Below are positions 16,502-24,330 of a stretch of 64,000 bases of DNA, piece after piece. Below the pieces are notes generated by a model, which was given only the letters and a program-made list of their open reading frames with translations, ran no database searches and was not told the origin of the DNA. Position 1 is the stretch's first letter; each line of letters starts with the position of its first letter. The stretch comes from JAGOCV01 sp049445855 (GTDB lineage Bacteria; Pseudomonadota; Gammaproteobacteria; Burkholderiales; Burkholderiaceae_C): assembly GCF_049445855.1 (NCBI RefSeq), contig NZ_JBMSDV010000001.1:558001-622000 (forward strand), in the 5' to 3' direction. Both the position numbers and the translations under genes were made by a program.

Positions 16502-16861
16502 TCAGCGACTGAGGCCGACTTGTTGGTAGAGGTCGATGGCGAATGCGCCACGCATGCGGCACACCTGATCAACGGTGGATTGAGAGCGTTCGAGGAGGAA
16601 GCGGCAGGTGTCTTCCAGCTCCTTCGCGTTCGCGGCCATGTAGTAGCCGCTGCCGGGGTGCGCGCAGATGTGGTGTCCGTCGTTGCGCAGATCTGTGATC
16701 AGCTCGCGCACCTTGCGCTCGTGCGCCTCGGTCACCAGCACAGTGTTGAGGATTCGCCCAACCAGGTCGCGCATGTGCACGCCGTTCTCACGGCCGACAT
16801 GGCGCTGCAGGGCTTCCAGGACGTGGTCCTTGCGGATGTCAACTTTGCTCGTGTCGATCAT
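16502..16861 (-). CDS. Early protein with winged-helix character, 119 aa
   Basis: From ATG 16861 (ribosome site GAAAGG) the protein opens MIDTSKVDIRKDHVLEALQRH. ILNTVLVTEAHERKVRELITDLRNDG followed by HICAHPGSGYYMA looks like a recognition helix plus a beta wing as in replication or regulatory phage proteins. DNA binding is inferred from pattern only; no catalytic residues seen. Confidence 0.6.
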   Translation of the reverse strand: MIDTSKVDIRKDHVLEALQRHVGRENGVHMRDLVGRILNTVLVTEAHERKVRELITDLRNDGHHICAHPGSGYYMAANAKELEDTCRFLLERSQSTVDQVCRMRGAFAIDLYQQVGLSR

Positions 16862-16871
16862 GGGAGACCTT

Positions 16872-17174
16872 TCAGTGAAGCGGTGACGAAGGCGTGCCAT
16901 CGCGGCTGGCCGCGCGATTTGCGGCCTCGACGATCAACACGAGGGAAGCCTTGACCAGGTTCTCCGACGCCGCCTGCGCGAAAACAATGTCGAGAGCGGC
17001 GTTGGCGTACACACTCAGGAGTGCGTTCAGCACGATGTCTGGGTGTGACTCAGGGTTGACGCGATTGCACGCATCGATCAGTTCCGAGATGAGCGCTTCG
17101 ATCTGCAGTGCGCGATCCTGAAGCTCTTTGGGCAGGCCCACGCGGGCCTCTTCGAACGATGGCTTGTTCAGCAT
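16872..17174 (-). CDS. Hypothetical early protein, 100 aa
   Basis: An almost entirely helical acidic protein (LQDRALQIEALISELIDAC, then LNALLSVYANAALDIVFAQA), without cysteine pairs or membrane spans. It starts at 17174 after GAAAGG and overlaps the preceding gene by seven bases. Composition suggests an oligomerising helix bundle. No family recognised. Confidence 0.6.
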   Translation of the reverse strand: MLNKPSFEEARVGLPKELQDRALQIEALISELIDACNRVNPESHPDIVLNALLSVYANAALDIVFAQAASENLVKASLVLIVEAANRAASRDGTPSSPLH

Positions 17175-17734
17175 GTCGAACCTTTCTGAATGGGTTCGCC
17201 GCGCTTGATGGCGTCGAGCTGTTCCCGGATATGCGGCGGCACGCCGAGCTTTCGCTCGACGACTTCGGTGACTTGCCGGGGCGGCGTGGCCGCACCTGTC
17301 TCTCGCCGGTTGCGTCGCTGCTCTTCCATCGCAGCCTCTTCGGCTGCCTCGGCCCTGTCGGCGGTACCGACCAACACCGTGTAGAGGTAGGCATGCGAGT
17401 CCAGGGGCAGCGTCAGCTTCCCGGCCGCAGCCTTCTCCAGCATCGTCTCGAAACCAGCGCGCCAGCTGTCACGCGGCGTCGGCCAGTCACGGCCGCGATG
17501 CGTGATGGCTTCGCGCTGCATGTCGGGCACGAGCTGCGCCACCAGCTTCGCCATGCGATCCGGGCTCAGCCGGTTCTTGGCCGGCCGGAACAGCGCGACG
17601 TAGCGCATCACGAGCGCGCCGAGCGGCAGGCTGAGCTGCAGCAGATCGAACGTGGCCCGCCGCAGCGCCTCGTTGGCCATCGCCACATCGAGGTTCATCT
17701 CCGCGCCGCAGGAAGGGCATTGCAGGTGGCTCAT
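17168..17734 (-). CDS. Early protein with N-terminal zinc ribbon, 188 aa
   Basis: It begins MSHLQCPSCGAEMNLD, a CPxCG half-ribbon. A helical middle follows (FDLLQLSLPLGALVMRYVAL, then AKNRLSPDRMAKLVAQLVPD), with a charged C-terminus (EAAMEEQRRNRRE). Relatives occur in Mu-like prophages beside DUF3164; function unknown. ATG 17734 overlaps the preceding stop (ATGA). Confidence 0.65.
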   Translation of the reverse strand: MSHLQCPSCGAEMNLDVAMANEALRRATFDLLQLSLPLGALVMRYVALFRPAKNRLSPDRMAKLVAQLVPDMQREAITHRGRDWPTPRDSWRAGFETMLEKAAAGKLTLPLDSHAYLYTVLVGTADRAEAAEEAAMEEQRRNRRETGAATPPRQVTEVVERKLGVPPHIREQLDAIKRGEPIQKGSTC

Positions 17735-18012
17735 GCCGCCATCCTTTCCGGCCGCTGGACGATGCCTGGCAGCACCAGGCAGTCGTCTGTGACGGAGAAC
17801 GTCGGAACGCGCTCGCCGCGATGCGACTCGGGTGCGCGTTGCAGCACGAAACCGCCATTCACAAGCGCTTGAAGCATGCGTTCCACCTCTTCCAGGGTGA
17901 ACGTCGGTGCCCAGAGCAGCGTGAGGCGGCGTGCGGTCCACCAGTCAGGCTGGTGAAGCATCGAGAGCCATAGCATGCGGTGGTCTTGAGCGATGGCGTT
18001 GCCCCGGTTCAT
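17731..18012 (-). CDS. Hypothetical early protein, winged-helix-like, 93 aa
   Basis: ATG 18012 overlaps the membrane protein stop as ATGA. The pattern MLWLSMLHQPDWWTARRLTLL, then FTLEEVERMLQALVNGGFVLQ and a strand pair VPTFSVTDDCLVLPG fits a small winged helix: three helices then a wing. Role unknown. Confidence 0.6.
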   Translation of the reverse strand: MNRGNAIAQDHRMLWLSMLHQPDWWTARRLTLLWAPTFTLEEVERMLQALVNGGFVLQRAPESHRGERVPTFSVTDDCLVLPGIVQRPERMAA

Positions 18013-18245
18013 TGCCCACCTCCGCACATGGTCGAGCCGACCAGCATCCCCTGCAGGTGGGCGGATTCGAGCGCGGCGTCCCACCGGGCGAACCACACCA
18101 TCCCCAGCACCGTGTTGACGGCCAGCACCAACACGATGGCAAGCGCGATGAGCCAGGGCCGTGCGCGTGCCAGCAGCGAATGACCGCCCAGGTAGACCAC
18201 GGGCGCAGGAGCCCACGCCGGCTTCTTGACGAGACGAACAGTCAT
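18009..18245 (-). CDS. Single-span membrane protein, 78 aa
   Basis: A basic N-terminus (MTVRLVKKPAW) precedes one strongly hydrophobic helix (PWLIALAIVLVLAVNTVLG, about residues 30-48), then a short tail ending with a cysteine and glycines. ATG 18245 overlaps the upstream stop by four bases. Such proteins in early operons can be host-takeover or exclusion factors; nothing specific is visible. Confidence 0.6.
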   Translation of the reverse strand: MTVRLVKKPAWAPAPVVYLGGHSLLARARPWLIALAIVLVLAVNTVLGMVWFARWDAALESAHLQGMLVGSTMCGGGQ

Positions 18246-18598
18246 GACGCGTCCCTCCGGTTCGGGCAGGTCTTGCACGCTTGGAAGAGGCGACTGCGCA
18301 GCGCGTTGGTGAACACCAGAGGGCGCTGCTGGTTGTCCAGGCAGTCGCGCTTGCTCAACTCTCCCAGTACCGGGCAGCGCACCGTCTCGGCCATGAACTG
18401 ACCGCGAATGCGGTCTGCCATCGTTGCGACGTTACCGAGGTAACGATCCTTGAGCAGGTTGTTCACAACCGCTGCGCTGACGCCAAGCTCCTCGGCCGCG
18501 CGCGTCTGCGTGCCCAGGCGCCTCACAGCAGCTTCGAGCGCCGCCTTCACTTCGGCCGGCAGGGCGACCGGCACCTTCGGGTTATTCGTCGATGCCAT
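18242..18598 (-). CDS. HTH DNA-binding early protein, 118 aa
   Basis: Residues 25-65 carry TQTRAAEELGVSAAVVNNLLKD, a Cro-like helix-turn-helix. The C-terminal half has paired cysteines (RCPVLGELSKRDC and CKTCPNRR), suggesting a zinc or iron site. It matches a type of regulator found behind the transposition genes in many Mu-like prophages. ATG 18598 has a strong CAGGAGG ribosome site and overlaps the preceding gene by 17 bases. Confidence 0.7.
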   Translation of the reverse strand: MASTNNPKVPVALPAEVKAALEAAVRRLGTQTRAAEELGVSAAVVNNLLKDRYLGNVATMADRIRGQFMAETVRCPVLGELSKRDCLDNQQRPLVFTNALRSRLFQACKTCPNRRDAS

Positions 18599-19217
18599 CG
18601 CACACCTCCTGCGCTGTCTGAAGTTCGGCGAACGTGCCCGTGTTACGGTCGAACACGCACTTACGGCGCGTGATGGCGGGCGCATGAGGGCCGGTGTTGC
18701 GTGCCAGCTTGTAGCGACCCGGAACGCCCGGCTTTGACGGCCTGGTCAGCGCGAGATACCCGGCGCGTGCCAGAGCAAGGACATAGCCTTTTGCTGTCTC
18801 GGGCTTGATCACCATCGGGGCAATCGACGCGTTGCGCACGATGTCCAGATAGTCGAAATCACGCAGAACCTTCATGGCGCGCCACATGGCTGTCGTCGCG
18901 AGGCCTTGAGTCACTTCCTGACCATGCTTGTCCAAGCGCGGAGCAACAATGGCGCGGTGGACCAGGAGGAGCTTGAGTGGCTTGCCGTAGGTCTTCGGGC
19001 CACTCGGCTGGCCGCCGACGCGCTGGAGATAGCCAGCCATCTCCAGCACGCGCGCGTAGTCTTGCAGCATCGTCCAAGACACCATCGGAAAGACGGTGTC
19101 CTGCAGCTCCAGCTTGGTGAAGGGCTTTCCCTTCGGCCATGCGAGGATCGCTGCCCAGATCCGCTCACGCGGCGTCTGCAACGACCGCATCTCAACTTCA
19201 ATGGGCTTGCGCGGCAT
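18582..19217 (-). CDS. Early phage protein with two winged-helix-like repeats, 211 aa
   Basis: From ATG 19217 (ribosome site GGGAGG). The first half contains RIWAAILAWPKGKPFTKLEL then MLQDYARVLEMAGYLQRVG. The second half repeats the theme: MWRAMKVLRDFDYLDIVRNA then AKGYVLALARAGYLALTRP. The duplication suggests tandem winged helices, probably a DNA-binding early protein. No family name known to me. It overlaps the upstream gene by 20 bases. Confidence 0.6.
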   Translation of the reverse strand: MPRKPIEVEMRSLQTPRERIWAAILAWPKGKPFTKLELQDTVFPMVSWTMLQDYARVLEMAGYLQRVGGQPSGPKTYGKPLKLLLVHRAIVAPRLDKHGQEVTQGLATTAMWRAMKVLRDFDYLDIVRNASIAPMVIKPETAKGYVLALARAGYLALTRPSKPGVPGRYKLARNTGPHAPAITRRKCVFDRNTGTFAELQTAQEVCDGIDE

Positions 19218-19497
19218 TGCCACCTCCCATTTCCTGCAGCTCACGCCGTTCCTCAAAGAGTTCGCGAGTCAGCTGTGCCATCACCAGATCACCGAGCCGG
19301 AACGTGCCGACAAATGCCTTCGGACTGAAGAGAAGTACTTCGCCGGTGTTCACGTCGAGGTGGACCGCGACGTTCAGCTTGCGTCCGAGCGCTTCGCCCC
19401 GGATCGTGCAGAGCTGCACGCGTCCGGACGGCGAGACTTCGACGTGTGCCGTGGGGTAGACGAGCAGGTCTTGCTTGCCGTGCAGCGTCGTGATCAT
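19198..19497 (-). CDS. Hypothetical protein following transposition gene B, 99 aa
   Basis: ATG 19497 overlaps the B stop by four bases (ATGA), so it is translated with the transposition genes. It is beta-rich (DLLVYPTAHVEVSPSGRVQL, then VNTGEVLLFSPKAF) with a helical, glutamate-rich C-terminus. No family recognised; position suggests an accessory role in transposition or early replication. Confidence 0.65.
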   Translation of the reverse strand: MITTLHGKQDLLVYPTAHVEVSPSGRVQLCTIRGEALGRKLNVAVHLDVNTGEVLLFSPKAFVGTFRLGDLVMAQLTRELFEERRELQEMGGGNAAQAH

Positions 19498-20228
19498 CGA
19501 CGTGCCCCCTTGGCGACCATTGCCACCGTGACCTTGTCCGTGCCCGCGCGCTTGGCGGCTTCCTTCAGGCGTTCCACCTCCGTGGTGATGCGGCGAGCAA
19601 CACCGCCGGTGGCCGCGATCAGCGCCTGATTCACCTCGGCATCCCACTGCAGCTGGGGTGCGTAGTGCTTCGCCAGCAACTCGGCGTCTTCGGCGTCGCA
19701 GGGCATCGCCCTGACCCAAGTGAGCACACGGTCGTGAAAGCGCTCGTGGCGTGAGAGCAGCTTCTGCTGCAGGCGCTCTTCGCCGATCATGAAGATCGGT
19801 GTTGCGCACTGGTCGTGGATCGCGCGGATGTAGTCGATGCACGCCTTCTCGGCGATGTGGTCAACCTCGTCGATCACAAGGGGCCGGTCACCGGTCTGCA
19901 TGAGGCGCTCGCAAGTCGCTTCGAACATCTGGGCGACGGACCATGAGGTCTTGAAGCGCACATCCAGCTCGGCGAGGATGAGCTGCGCCATCGTCTTCGT
20001 GGTGTCGAACATGCGCATCTGCACGAAGTAGGCATTGGCCCCGAGGGGATGGGCGAGGTACATTGCCGCTTGCGTCTTGCCGAGGCCGGGCGGGCCGGAG
20101 AGCACCGCCATGCGCGGCATCTGGGACGTTGCAGACTGGATCTGCTTCATCGCCGTCAATGCGAGCGCCACATTGGTGATCTTCGCCACCCCCATGCCCG
20201 CAATTTGCTGATCGAAAACCTTTGCCAT
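19494..20228 (-). CDS. Mu B-type transposition ATPase
   Basis: A 244-aa AAA ATPase. Walker A is GPPGLGKT at residues 45-52, Walker B is LVIDEV at 117-122, and the arginine-rich segment GGVARRITTEVERL lies near the C-terminus. In Mu, B binds DNA cooperatively in an ATP-dependent way, delivers target DNA to the transposase and gives target immunity. It lies 75 bases downstream of transposase A on the same strand, as in all Mu-like phages. It lacks the N-terminal HTH of Mu B, consistent with shorter B proteins of other transposable phages. Confidence 0.88.
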   Translation of the reverse strand: MAKVFDQQIAGMGVAKITNVALALTAMKQIQSATSQMPRMAVLSGPPGLGKTQAAMYLAHPLGANAYFVQMRMFDTTKTMAQLILAELDVRFKTSWSVAQMFEATCERLMQTGDRPLVIDEVDHIAEKACIDYIRAIHDQCATPIFMIGEERLQQKLLSRHERFHDRVLTWVRAMPCDAEDAELLAKHYAPQLQWDAEVNQALIAATGGVARRITTEVERLKEAAKRAGTDKVTVAMVAKGARR

Positions 20229-20303
20229 AAACTACCTTTCGTTGATTACCTGATCGACACCCGCCCGCCTGTTGCGTTGCTGCGCCCAGGCGGGCACTTT
20301 TTT

Positions 20304-22490
20304 TCAACCTGCTTCCGCGAGCGGGTCCGCTCCTCCCTGCATCGCATCCCACGCATCGAACTCGTTGCTGCCTTCGTAGTGGCGCAGCCACTCCACGTCG
20401 CGCTGGCCGAGCTGCTCGCCGGCCTGATGGCGAGCGCTTAGGCGAACCCAGGCGCTGTAGCGCTGACGCGGGGTATCCAGTCGGTGCACAGGCGCGGCTT
20501 CGGCCTGCTCGGCGAAGGCGGCGCGCGCGGCTTCGCGCTTCGTGAGGGTTGCGCTGTCGTCGGTCGATGCGAGGAAGCTCTGCACGGCCGGCGTGACTTC
20601 TTCGACCACACGAGGCGCGATGCGCGTGACGTTGCTCGCCTGGTCAACCGCGGCGTCCTGCCGTTCGGAATAGATCGCGGCAACAGCCTTGTCGGCGAGC
20701 CCGGCGCGGCCGGCCTTGCGCATGGCATTGACCTGCGGCGTGATCGTGGTGCGCTCGATGTGGCGCGCCTTAGCGGCCAGCTCGGCGCGGCCGATGCCAA
20801 GGCGCGTGTGATCGACGGCCTGGCAGATGTAGGTGCCGTCCACCGCGAAGACGTGAAGCGTGCCCAGATCTGCCTCGTCCTGGCGGCAGTACACCTGCTC
20901 GCCCATGACGGCCGCAAGCTCAGGTGCTGCGAACCAGGCATTGCCCAGGCTGATGCCGCGCTTGAGGACCGTGCGGCTGCCGTTGCCGGCCACGGACATC
21001 ATGAACAGGTCCAACGCGCGCTCGGGCACCTGCACCGTGTGCGTGGTGTTGCGTGCGGCCATCTCGTCAGGACTGCAACCCAGCTCGCTGTGAACGCGGC
21101 CGTGGTACTCGTCCAGCCATCCGTTGATCACGCCTTGCAGCTGCTCGGGTGTCATGCGCAGCTCGACCGCGCCGTCGCCGAACCGCTGGGCGAAGCTCTT
21201 GGCTGATTCGATGGCCTTGCGCTGCGTGATATCGCGGCCGACGAAGCCCTGCAGCATCGGGAACAAGTCATGCAGCAGCGTGCCGAGGAAACGCTCAATA
21301 AAGGGCTTTTGATCCGGGCTGAAAGGCGTGCAGAGGGCGTGCTCGATCTTGAGAGCCTGCAGGCCGAAATCGAAGTCGATGGCGGTGTAGTCCTTGCCGT
21401 TGTCGGTCTTCACGCGCTGCGGCTTGCCCCATGCCAGCATGGCCCGGCGCGTGACGGCCTTGACCGCGTTTGCGCTGCTGGTGCGGGACACCAGCACCTG
21501 GGCCCGGCGGGTGAACACGTCGATCACAGCCACCAGGGCGTGCCTGCGGATCTCGCCGGTTTCACCGTCATGCAGGCCGAAGGCAATCTCCGTGCGCTGC
21601 TGGGCGTCGGCGATGGTCGAGTCGAGCTGCCATTCCTGGTTGACGTGCAGGATGTGCTCGCTGCGCGAGCCGAATGCCGGCATGTACTTGTTGCGCCAGC
21701 CGTCCGGGTTCTTCAGCTTGAGCAGCGCGACCTTGTTGCCTGACCTGTATTCCTGCATCCAGGCGCGCAGCGTGCGCTCGGCCGGCACCAGGTGTGCTTT
21801 GTCGATCTTCCCCAACTCTACTGTCATCACCCGACCCATCTGCCGGGCAGTAGGTTCCAGCATCTCGGACATGACTGCCACGAACACATCGTGCAAATCC
21901 TTGTCCTGGGACAGCAGGCCCTGCCCCTTGTCTTTGCGTGGCTTGCGTTCCAACAGCGCTTCCACGCCATTGATGCGCCATGCGCGGAACCACTTGTCGA
22001 GGGTCTTTGCTGGGAGTTGGGGATATGCGGCCAGCGTGCCGGCCAGCGCCTCGATTTCGCCGCGCGCCCACAGCGCGCAGAACTCGGTGATGGCAGGCCA
22101 GACAGCGCCGCCGCGTGCGCGGTGATAGGACTCGAAGCGCTGGAACAGATCGAGGCGCGGGTTCTGCGCCGGGTCGAAGCCGCCGGAGCGCTCCAGCTGC
22201 TGCCCATAGCGGGCCATCGCGCTTGCGCAGGCCTGCGTCTGTTCAGCCTGGCTGGCCGCTGCGCCTGCCTCTATGGCGGCGGCAATCGGCTTCATCCTCG
22301 CGACAGCTTGCGCGGCCAGTGCCTGCTGCACGCCCTGCGGCAGCTCGGTACTCAGGTACTCGAGACCACCGCCACGGCCGGAGCGGGTGCGGCTGGTGAT
22401 AGAGGAACGCTGGAGAAACTCCCGGCAGCGGGGAACGCTGGTGGGCATGCCAGGCAGGCCGGTGAGCTGGGGAACGGTAAGCCACGTCAT
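20304..22490 (-). CDS. Mu A-type DDE transposase
   Basis: A 728-aa transposase. The catalytic triad reads D290 (WQLDST), D363 (VKTDNGKDY) and E399 (PFIERF), exactly the DD35E spacing. The N-terminal 250 residues are DNA-binding helices; residues 530-600 match the Mu-transposase C-terminal beta domain (YCRQDEADLGTLHVFAVDG). It cuts the phage ends and joins them to target DNA for integration and replicative transposition. The start at 22490 overlaps the ner stop by four bases. It is full-length with no frameshift, so transposition competence is expected. Confidence 0.92.
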   Translation of the reverse strand: MTWLTVPQLTGLPGMPTSVPRCREFLQRSSITSRTRSGRGGGLEYLSTELPQGVQQALAAQAVARMKPIAAAIEAGAAASQAEQTQACASAMARYGQQLERSGGFDPAQNPRLDLFQRFESYHRARGGAVWPAITEFCALWARGEIEALAGTLAAYPQLPAKTLDKWFRAWRINGVEALLERKPRKDKGQGLLSQDKDLHDVFVAVMSEMLEPTARQMGRVMTVELGKIDKAHLVPAERTLRAWMQEYRSGNKVALLKLKNPDGWRNKYMPAFGSRSEHILHVNQEWQLDSTIADAQQRTEIAFGLHDGETGEIRRHALVAVIDVFTRRAQVLVSRTSSANAVKAVTRRAMLAWGKPQRVKTDNGKDYTAIDFDFGLQALKIEHALCTPFSPDQKPFIERFLGTLLHDLFPMLQGFVGRDITQRKAIESAKSFAQRFGDGAVELRMTPEQLQGVINGWLDEYHGRVHSELGCSPDEMAARNTTHTVQVPERALDLFMMSVAGNGSRTVLKRGISLGNAWFAAPELAAVMGEQVYCRQDEADLGTLHVFAVDGTYICQAVDHTRLGIGRAELAAKARHIERTTITPQVNAMRKAGRAGLADKAVAAIYSERQDAAVDQASNVTRIAPRVVEEVTPAVQSFLASTDDSATLTKREAARAAFAEQAEAAPVHRLDTPRQRYSAWVRLSARHQAGEQLGQRDVEWLRHYEGSNEFDAWDAMQGGADPLAEAG

Positions 22491-22786
22491 GCGCGCGCTC
22501 CCGTCTGGATCTTGCCGCTCCGCGTGACCCGGACATTGCGGGTCTGGCGCTTTGCGCGCTCACGGGATGTCAGGTATCGGCTGGGCCAGATATTCTTGGC
22601 CTCTTCACCCAGCGCCTTGGCGACGATCTGCTCAGCAGCCCACCAATGAGTTGTAAGAACACGTTGGAAATGTGAATACCCGTTACTCAGGGCGAGCTGG
22701 CGGAGCGACAGCCCTTTCTTTTCCAGAGCAGCCTTCACGTCGGCTGGATGCCAATCGTGTGAGACCATACCTTTTTGTGTGTCCAT
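22487..22786 (-). CDS. ner: Ner-like DNA-binding regulator
   Basis: A 99-aa protein with the Nlp/Ner signature DWHPADVKAALEKKGLSLRQ and LALSNGYSHFQRVL, a lambda-repressor-like HTH, and a basic C-terminal tail not present in Mu Ner. In Mu, Ner damps the early and repressor promoters. I chose ATG 22786: the promoter at 22794-22822 puts its A 8 bases past the -10 box, and the first bases ATGGACACACAAAAA match those of the repressor. ATG 22792 and an even longer frame exist. It is coupled to transposase A by ATGA. Confidence 0.85.
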   Translation of the reverse strand: MDTQKGMVSHDWHPADVKAALEKKGLSLRQLALSNGYSHFQRVLTTHWWAAEQIVAKALGEEAKNIWPSRYLTSRERAKRQTRNVRVTRSGKIQTGARA

Positions 22787-22793
22787 AGCCATG

Positions 22794-22822
22794 ATTATGA
22801 ACACATAAATGTGTGGCTGCAA
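22794..22822 (-). promoter_or_regulatory. Early promoter (ner-transposase)
   Basis: On the minus strand: TTGCAG (22822-22817), 17-base spacer, CATAAT (22799-22794). The spacer contains the palindrome ACACATAAATGTGT. Predicted transcription start falls at or next to ATG 22786, giving a leaderless or nearly leaderless mRNA. Confidence 0.65.
22801..22814. promoter_or_regulatory. Operator palindrome ACACATAAATGTGT
   Basis: Six-base arms ACACAT/ATGTGT around AA, inside the early promoter spacer. A related copy, ACACTTATATGTGA, lies at 22834-22847, 33 bases away. Likely repressor or Ner binding sites. Confidence 0.6.
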
Positions 22823-22895
22823 GCTACGGATAAACACTTATATGTGAATTGCTTGCGCTTTTCTACCTTTTTGTGGCTGGAAACCTTTCTCCTGA

Positions 22896-22924
22896 TTGAC
22901 GGGGTATTGCGCGACCGATCTAAT
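22896..22924 (+). promoter_or_regulatory. Repressor promoter
   Basis: TTGACG (22896-22901), 17-base spacer, TCTAAT (22919-22924). The repressor ATG begins 8 bases after the -10 box, and there is no purine-rich ribosome site, so a leaderless mRNA as for lambda cI from PRM is predicted. Confidence 0.65.
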
Positions 22925-22931
22925 TGTGTTC

Positions 22932-23693
22932 ATGGACACACAAAAACGAGGCAGTACCGCACATGAAGATGTGCAGGCGAGTACTGCCATCGCCACTGAT
23001 GACAATCAGAAGGCAGCGCGCTATGCGGCTGACTTCTCCGACCGCGTGCGTACGCTGCGAGGTGCCATCAGTCGGCAGGACTTCGCGCTGAAGCTGGGCA
23101 TCCACGCCAACACGGTGGGCAAATTCGAGCGCGGTGAAACGATGCCTGATGCGTGGCTGATTCACCGCATGTGCCTGCTCGGCAAGCGGACGGCGCAGTG
23201 GTTGATCACCGGTCAGCCAGCCGCCACTGACATGCCGGACAAGAGCCTCCACGCCGTGGAGTCATCCGAGTTCGTCTGGGTGCCGTTATTCGACATACAG
23301 GCGGCAGCTGGTGACGGCGCATTCAATGACCTGGAGAGAGTGACCGCGATGCGGCCGTTCGACATCGGGTTTATTCGCGGCGAACTGGGCATTCCGCACA
23401 ACGAGATAGCGATGTGTCAGATCATCGGGAACAGTGCTTCACCGCGCCTGAATTCCAGAGACAGCGTGTTGCTTGATCGGCGAGATCGGGAAGTGCACAC
23501 CGAAGGCATGCATATCGTTCGGCTGGACGGCGCGCTACTGGCGAAGCGCCTGCAGCGCATGCCCGGCCGGAAGCTTTTGGTCAGCAGTACAAACGAGGAG
23601 TACTCGCCGTTCGAGATCTCGGGCTCCGATGATCACGACCGCGACTTTGCAGTCATCGGCCGCGTGCGCTGGGGCGGCGTCATTTTTCAGTGA
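22932..23693 (+). CDS. LexA/CI-like (S24) phage repressor
   Basis: A 253-aa two-domain repressor. About residues 35-95 form a Cro/CI HTH (RVRTLRGAISRQDFALKLGI, then TVGKFERGE). Residues 120-250 form an S24 self-cleaving domain: an Ala-Gly cleavage site in QAAAGDG, a catalytic serine in IGNSASP and a lysine in LLAKRLQ. Mu's own repressor lacks this domain, so SOS-type induction is predicted here. ATG 22932 is preferred over the longer frame because the promoter leaves no room for more and it begins MDTQK like ner. It maintains lysogeny and is divergent from ner. Confidence 0.88.
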   Translation: MDTQKRGSTAHEDVQASTAIATDDNQKAARYAADFSDRVRTLRGAISRQDFALKLGIHANTVGKFERGETMPDAWLIHRMCLLGKRTAQWLITGQPAATDMPDKSLHAVESSEFVWVPLFDIQAAAGDGAFNDLERVTAMRPFDIGFIRGELGIPHNEIAMCQIIGNSASPRLNSRDSVLLDRRDREVHTEGMHIVRLDGALLAKRLQRMPGRKLLVSSTNEEYSPFEISGSDDHDRDFAVIGRVRWGGVIFQ

Positions 23694-23700
23694 GGGAACT

Positions 23701-24114
23701 ATGAAGCTGGTATTTGCGTTTGCTCTCGCCGCTGTTTCTTTCGCGGCCACAGCTACTACTGAGCAGGATGCGCGTGGCGCTTTGCAGAAAGCCTGCCCCG
23801 GTCTCGCGACCTATGCATCCGACCTGACCGTTTCAAGTGCCGCCAAGCAGCCGGCCAGCCTGACCGATCAACGCGAGAAGGGCTGGCGCGATGTCTACTC
23901 TTTCAAGGTGCGTGTAAACCCCGCTGCGTCAGGACGTCTCTTGACGGAATATCGTGCTCAAGGTCAGACGTGCACGTTCGACGTTGAGGCCAGCAAGGTC
24001 GCCACCGTCGCGGTGGCGAAATCAGCGTGTCTGTCGGTCTGCCGGGACAAGCAGTTCACCGCCGGTATGTCCGGTTATCTCGGTACAGACGGCACGGAGT
24101 TCGTGAGCAAGTAA
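23701..24114 (+). CDS. Secreted moron protein, 137 aa
   Basis: Seven bases after the repressor gene. It has a clear signal peptide (MKLVFAFALAAVSFAATATT, cleavage near residue 20) and a beta-rich mature part with three cysteines (KACPGLA, TCTFDVE, KSACLSVCRD region). No family recognised. Genes next to the repressor are often expressed in lysogens and alter the host surface, so lysogenic conversion is a reasonable guess, not shown. Confidence 0.65.
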   Translation: MKLVFAFALAAVSFAATATTEQDARGALQKACPGLATYASDLTVSSAAKQPASLTDQREKGWRDVYSFKVRVNPAASGRLLTEYRAQGQTCTFDVEASKVATVAVAKSACLSVCRDKQFTAGMSGYLGTDGTEFVSK

Positions 24115-24135
24115 GGCATTTCCAACGGGGGGAAA

Positions 24136-24330
24136 ATGAGCAAACCACCATCGAAGCCGCCAGCATCGCAGCCGGTCAAAGGTCCGCAGCCGCGCAGAGG
24201 CACGGGAATGGACGGCGCATATGTGCCAAGCATTCCAAGCAAAGGCGGGCGTGAAACTGGCGCGACCGACGTGCGCAACCAGCCCACCGTCTCCTTCACT
24301 CGGCCACCGCCGGCGCCTCCGAAAAAATGA
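24136..24330 (+). CDS. Proline-rich small protein, 64 aa
   Basis: It begins MSKPPSKPPASQPVKGPQP, is rich in proline, lysine and glycine throughout, and is presumably disordered. GGGGGG lies just upstream of the ATG. Its last four bases overlap the start of the following SLATT-like gene (ATGA), so the two are made together. It may be a cytoplasmic partner or tail-like anchor for that membrane protein; there is no direct evidence. Confidence 0.55.
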   Translation: MSKPPSKPPASQPVKGPQPRRGTGMDGAYVPSIPSKGGRETGATDVRNQPTVSFTRPPPAPPKK

